A stretch of 8,861 bases of DNA from Candidatus Nomurabacteria bacterium (lineage in GTDB: Bacteria > Patescibacteriota > Minisyncoccia > Phycocordibacterales > UBA9973). The stretch is from the NCBI GenBank assembly GCA_943359425.1, contig CALRHN010000026.1:1-8861 (forward strand), written 5' to 3'. The stretch's first letter is position 1, and every line of letters begins with the position of its first letter. Made by a program: the position numbers and the translations under genes. Of this stretch, positions 7,106 through 8,861 are shown in pieces. Below the pieces are notes generated by a model that was given only the letters and a program-made list of their open reading frames with translations, was not told the DNA's origin and searched no databases.

Positions 7106-7134
7106 TTGGAAAATCCAAGAAAATGCTGTATAGT
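7106..7134 (+). promoter_or_regulatory. Promoter for tRNA-Tyr
   Basis: TTGGAA (7106-7111, 4/6) and TATAGT (7129-7134, 5/6) are separated by exactly 17 bp, just after the clpB stop codon. Transcription should begin near 7141, about 23 nt before the mature tRNA 5' end. A 9-bp direct repeat, TTCTATATG (7142-7150 and 7156-7164), fills the leader. Confidence 0.6.
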
Positions 7135-7163
7135 ATACCCGTTCTATATGGCATTTTCTATAT

Positions 7164-7249
7164 GCGTCGGTGGTAGAGTGGTCAATTACAACAGACTGTA
7201 AATCTGTCGCCTTCGGGCTACGAAGGTTCGAATCCTTCCCGGCGCACCA
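7164..7249 (+). tRNA. tRNA-Tyr (anticodon GUA), CCA encoded
   Basis: All cloverleaf parts can be drawn by hand. The acceptor stem is GCGTCGG (7164-7170) with CCGGCGC (7239-7245), including one U-G pair. The D arm is GTAG/TTAC with GG in the loop. The anticodon arm ACAGA/TCTGT has loop CTGTAAA and anticodon GTA at 7198-7200. A 14-nt long variable arm (7208-7221) has a GCC-TTCG-GGC hairpin, as expected for bacterial tRNA-Tyr. The T arm is GAAGG-TTCGAAT-CCTTC (7222-7238). The discriminator is A7246 and CCA is encoded at 7247-7249. Total length is 86 nt. The gene borders the repeats and serine recombinase on its right and may have served as, or lie near, an integration point. Confidence 0.97.
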
Positions 7250-7280
7250 GTATTGAACTCAAAGGTTTGGAACCAACAAA

Positions 7281-7350
7281 GGAGTGGGCGGCGCAAAGCG
7301 CCGCCCACGCTGTTTCGCCTGTTTTCGCCAAGGAATTCTGGGTTCGGAAT
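7281..7350 (+). repeat. Hairpin repeat unit, copy 1
   Basis: GGAG is followed by a perfect 11-bp hairpin (GTGGGCGGCGC at 7284-7294, AAA loop, GCGCCGCCCAC at 7298-7308), then GCTGTTTCGCCTGTTTTCGCCAAG and finally GGTTCGGAAT (7341-7350). The order of parts matches copy 2, although the hairpin stem sequence differs. The hairpin lacks an immediate T-run, so it is a weak terminator at best. Confidence 0.7.
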
Positions 7351-7406
7351 GGAGCACCGCCTTCGGCGGTGCGCACTGTTTTTTCGCCAAGAAGCAGGTT
7401 CGAAAT
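7351..7406 (+). repeat. Hairpin repeat unit, copy 2
   Basis: It starts with GGAG, then an 8-bp hairpin (GCACCGCC 7354-7361, TTC loop, GGCGGTGC 7365-7372), then GCACTGTTTTTTCGCCAAG and GGTTCGAAAT (7397-7406). The flanks align with copy 1 (GGAG, TGTTT..TTCGCCAAG, GGTTCG.AAT) while the stem sequence is different. That pattern suggests a repeat family conserved in structure. The end motif closely resembles a tRNA T arm. Confidence 0.7.
7354..7384 (+). terminator. Possible intrinsic terminator after tRNA-Tyr
   Basis: The copy-2 hairpin (8 bp, GC-rich, with a small TTC loop) is followed six bases later by TTTTTT (7379-7384). It could end the tRNA transcript and separate it from the recombinase promoter. 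The gap between stem and T-run makes it suboptimal. Confidence 0.4.
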
Positions 7407-7426
7407 CCCGTGCAATACAAAAACTA

Positions 7427-7442
7427 AAAAAGAATTTTTGTT
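7427..7442. repeat. Left arm of a 16-nt perfect inverted repeat (D)
   Basis: AAAAAGAATTTTTGTT is the exact reverse complement of 7584-7599, which lies in codons 3-8 of the recombinase gene. The two arms enclose the promoter, the whole leader and the start codon. The arms are low in complexity (A/T runs), which weakens the inference. Confidence 0.6.
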
Positions 7443-7464
7443 GTGGAAATATTTTTGATATACT
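7436..7464 (+). promoter_or_regulatory. Probable promoter for the serine recombinase
   Basis: TATACT (7459-7464) matches the -10 consensus at 5/6. The -35 is weak: TTGTTG (7438-7443) with a 15-bp spacer or TTTTGT (7436-7441) with 17 bp. Transcription should start near 7471, within the first base or two of arm A of the interleaved dyads, giving a leader of about 106 nt. The -35 area overlaps a 16-nt inverted repeat arm at 7427-7442. Confidence 0.45.
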
Positions 7465-7469
7465 GGAAA

Positions 7470-7564
7470 TGTTGAAACCATTATTATTAGGAAGTTAGCA
7501 GAAATGGCTATTCCAGCTATCTTAACTTAGGTTAGGGTTTCAACACTGGAGTAGCCATTTCTGC
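7470..7564 (+). promoter_or_regulatory. Structured leader with interleaved inverted repeats A-B-A'-B'
   Basis: Arm A TGTTGAAACC (7470-7479) pairs perfectly with A' GGTTTCAACA (7536-7545). Arm B GCAGAAATGGCTATTCCAG (7498-7516) pairs with B' CTGGAGTAGCCATTTCTGC (7546-7564) over 19 positions, with one U-G pair in RNA. A' and B' touch with no gap. Between B and A' a third small hairpin, CTTAAC-TTAG-GTTAGG (7521-7536), can form. The order A, B, A', B' means either a pseudoknot or two competing hairpins. The element lies between the predicted transcription start and the recombinase ATG, 12 nt after B'. I do not recognise it as a known riboswitch or att site. Confidence 0.65.
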
Positions 7565-7576
7565 TTTAAACAAAAT

Positions 7577-8861
7577 ATGAATGAACAAAAATTCTTTTTG
7601 TATGCCCGCAAGTCCACAGATGTTGAGGACAAGCAGGTTTTGAGTATTGAAGCACAGCTCACAGAATTGCGCGCGTTTGCGAAACAAGAAAATCTGAATG
7701 TGGTCGAGGAACTGGTAGAGAAACAATCTGCCAAAATTCCAGGTCGTAAAATATTTAACGATATGGTCAAAAGAATTGAGCAAGGTGAAGCTCAAGGAAT
7801 TTTGGCATGGAACCCCGATCGTCTCGCGCGCAATTCTGTGGACGGCGGAAGAATTATCTATCTTGTGGACTGCGGGCATTTGTTGATGTTGAAATTTCCC
7901 ACTTTCTGGTTTGAAAATACTTCACAGGGGAAATTTATGCTCAACATCGCTTTCGGACAAAGTAAATACTATGTAGATTCTCTTTCCGAGAACACGAAAA
8001 GAGGACTTCGCCAAAAAGTCAGAATGGGAATATTTCCAAGCCAAGCGCCAATCGGATATATGAACGATTCGAGAACAAAGACAATCGTGGTGGACAAGAA
8101 ACAGGCGAAAGTTGTGCGCTTGGCTTTTGAAAAATACACGAAAGGAAATATGCGACTGGAAGATATATCAAACTTTTTGGCGAAGAACCATATCACTACG
8201 CGTTCTGGAAAGATATTCTCCAAAACCAAAGCGTGTTTTATTCTTTCAAATCCTTTTTATATTGGACTATTTAAATATAGTGGTGAAATCCACGAAGGTA
8301 AGCACGAGCCAATTATTTCAAAGAAACTTTTTGATTCGGCGCAGGAAATGTTAAAAACGAGAGGAAGACCAGACAGGAAACATAAAAACGAACCACAAGC
8401 GTTCTGTGGACTTATACACTGCGCCGAATGCGGAATGATGATAACTGCCGAAACTCAAAAAGGTCATGTGTATTATCGTTGTTCCAAAAAATCTAAAACC
8501 ATAAAATGTACGCAAGGATATGTTCGTGGAGAAGAAATTGATCGGCAATTATCATCCTTAATTCAAAAAGTTTCTTTGCCCACAGACTGGGCGGAAGAAT
8601 TGTTGAAAATGGCAGAAAAAGATTTCAAAAATTCCGCCCAGTCTAATTCTGCTTTTGTAGAGGAAACCAAAAAAGATATTTTGAAAATCAATGTTAAGTT
8701 GGAGCGACTTCTTAATGGCTATCTCGACCAAGTAATTGAACAAGATATTTATCGTGTTGAAAAAGGAAAATTGTTGTTTACCAAGAAGTCGCTCGAAGCC
8801 AAAATATCTTCACTTTTCCAAAAACAGAATAATTGGCTCGAACCATTTCAAAATTGGATAA
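7577..8861 (+). CDS. Large serine recombinase (site-specific integrase), 3' end beyond window
   Basis: This enzyme cuts and rejoins DNA at att sites through a covalent 5'-phosphoserine link and typically integrates or excises phages and mobile elements. I translated 428 codons from ATG 7577 to the window edge with no stop. The N-terminal resolvase domain (about 5-150) has YARKST with nucleophile Ser13 and Arg11, SIEAQ (23-27), WNPDRLARN (78-86) and the long helix GQSKYYVDSLSENTKRGLRQ (127-146). A recombinase domain follows (about 158-260, APIGYMNDSRTKTI and ILSNPFYIGLFKYSG). A zinc ribbon comes next with Cys277, Cys282 and Cys285, then Cys302 and Cys311, and after it a coiled-coil region (about 340-415). 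The 12 nt before the ATG lack a Shine-Dalgarno sequence. A 7-bp hairpin (ACAAAAA-TTC-TTTTTGT, 7585-7601) covers codons 3-9. The gene is clearly more AT-rich than clpB, which supports horizontal origin. Confidence 0.95.
   Translation, partial: MNEQKFFLYARKSTDVEDKQVLSIEAQLTELRAFAKQENLNVVEELVEKQSAKIPGRKIFNDMVKRIEQGEAQGILAWNPDRLARNSVDGGRIIYLVDCGHLLMLKFPTFWFENTSQGKFMLNIAFGQSKYYVDSLSENTKRGLRQKVRMGIFPSQAPIGYMNDSRTKTIVVDKKQAKVVRLAFEKYTKGNMRLEDISNFLAKNHITTRSGKIFSKTKACFILSNPFYIGLFKYSGEIHEGKHEPIISKKLFDSAQEMLKTRGRPDRKHKNEPQAFCGLIHCAECGMMITAETQKGHVYYRCSKKSKTIKCTQGYVRGEEIDRQLSSLIQKVSLPTDWAEELLKMAEKDFKNSAQSNSAFVEETKKDILKINVKLERLLNGYLDQVIEQDIYRVEKGKLLFTKKSLEAKISSLFQKQNNWLEPFQNWI

Larger units (their letters stand above)
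7250..7576. other. Non-coding stretch between tRNA-Tyr and recombinase
   Basis: These 327 bases hold no convincing gene. The first half (7250-7410) carries two tandem GC-rich hairpin repeats with T-arm-like motifs. The second half (7411-7576) is AT-rich and holds the recombinase promoter and a leader with interleaved inverted repeats. An open frame on the minus strand (7218-7481) ends in RREGFEPS, the familiar false peptide read from the antisense of a tRNA T arm, so I do not call it. Confidence 0.8.

Noticed and set aside
7106..7118. Terminator for clpB (TTGGA-AAA-TCCAA)
   Set aside because: The stem is only 5 bp and AT-rich with no T-run after it, and it overlaps the -35 region of the tRNA promoter.
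7218..7481. Minus-strand open frame of 87 codons over the tRNA-Tyr 3' end and the hairpin repeats
   Set aside because: It ends in RREGFEPS, the known false peptide from the antisense of a tRNA T arm, and its body is the hairpin repeats read in frame. It has no recognisable domain.
7521..7545. Integron attC-like core (AAC..GTTAGGG next to GTTTCAAC)
   Set aside because: The half-sites do not fit RYYYAAC and GTTRRRY at their outer positions, and no tyrosine integron integrase is present.
7464..7545. CRISPR repeat, suggested by GTTGAAACC and its reverse complement GGTTTCAAC
   Set aside because: Only one copy in each orientation exists, with no regular spacers and no cas gene.
7532..7879. Minus-strand open frame of 115 codons over the recombinase start
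   Set aside because: It is antisense to the resolvase catalytic domain and covers the B' arm and the leader. It has no recognisable features.

Overview
The window looks like chromosomal DNA from a Candidatus Patescibacteria (CPR) bacterium, probably a Parcubacteria-type lineage, with the edge of a mobile element at its right end. I infer this from the proteins: an IF-2 of only 504 residues with no N-terminal extension, a DUF4446 protein, a NifS-type cysteine desulfurase with Gly-Ser-Lys at the PLP lysine, and a serine recombinase of the kind common in CPR genomes. All complete genes end in TAA or TAG and none contains an internal TGA, so the standard bacterial code fits. Shine-Dalgarno sequences are mostly absent, and several promoters sit so close to start codons that the mRNAs should be leaderless or nearly so.

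Layout. (1) Positions 1-2309, minus strand: a translation cluster read in the order DUF4446 membrane protein, infB (IF-2), rbfA (cut by the window start). A strong promoter lies just upstream of the DUF4446 gene. (2) Positions 2300-2349: a compact divergent promoter region whose two -10 boxes overlap. (3) Positions 2349-4340, plus strand: a cysteine desulfurase, then a membrane-anchored trypsin-fold protein that has lost its catalytic triad, with its own promoter over the desulfurase stop codon. (4) Positions 4341-7102: a promoter with a perfect -35 box and a large ClpB-type AAA+ chaperone that also carries an IGF tripeptide where ClpC/ClpA/ClpX bind ClpP. (5) Positions 7106-7249: promoter and a tRNA-Tyr(GUA) with encoded CCA. 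(6) Positions 7250-7576: a non-coding stretch with two tandem GC-rich hairpin repeats, each ending in a T-arm-like motif, then an AT-rich leader with two long interleaved inverted repeats (order A-B-A'-B'). (7) Positions 7577 to the end: a large serine recombinase running off the window.

How the parts fit. The left part is housekeeping: translation initiation and 30S maturation (IF-2, RbfA), sulfur mobilisation (cysteine desulfurase) and protein quality control (ClpB-like). The base composition falls clearly after the tRNA: one hand-counted 60-base line is about 62% GC in clpB (6121-6180), against about 35% in the recombinase gene (8521-8580). The tRNA-proximal location, the repeats and the recombinase suggest that 7250 onwards is an integrated element or the scar of one. 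The most unusual sequence is the recombinase leader at 7427-7601, where several nested and interleaved dyads surround the promoter and start codon.
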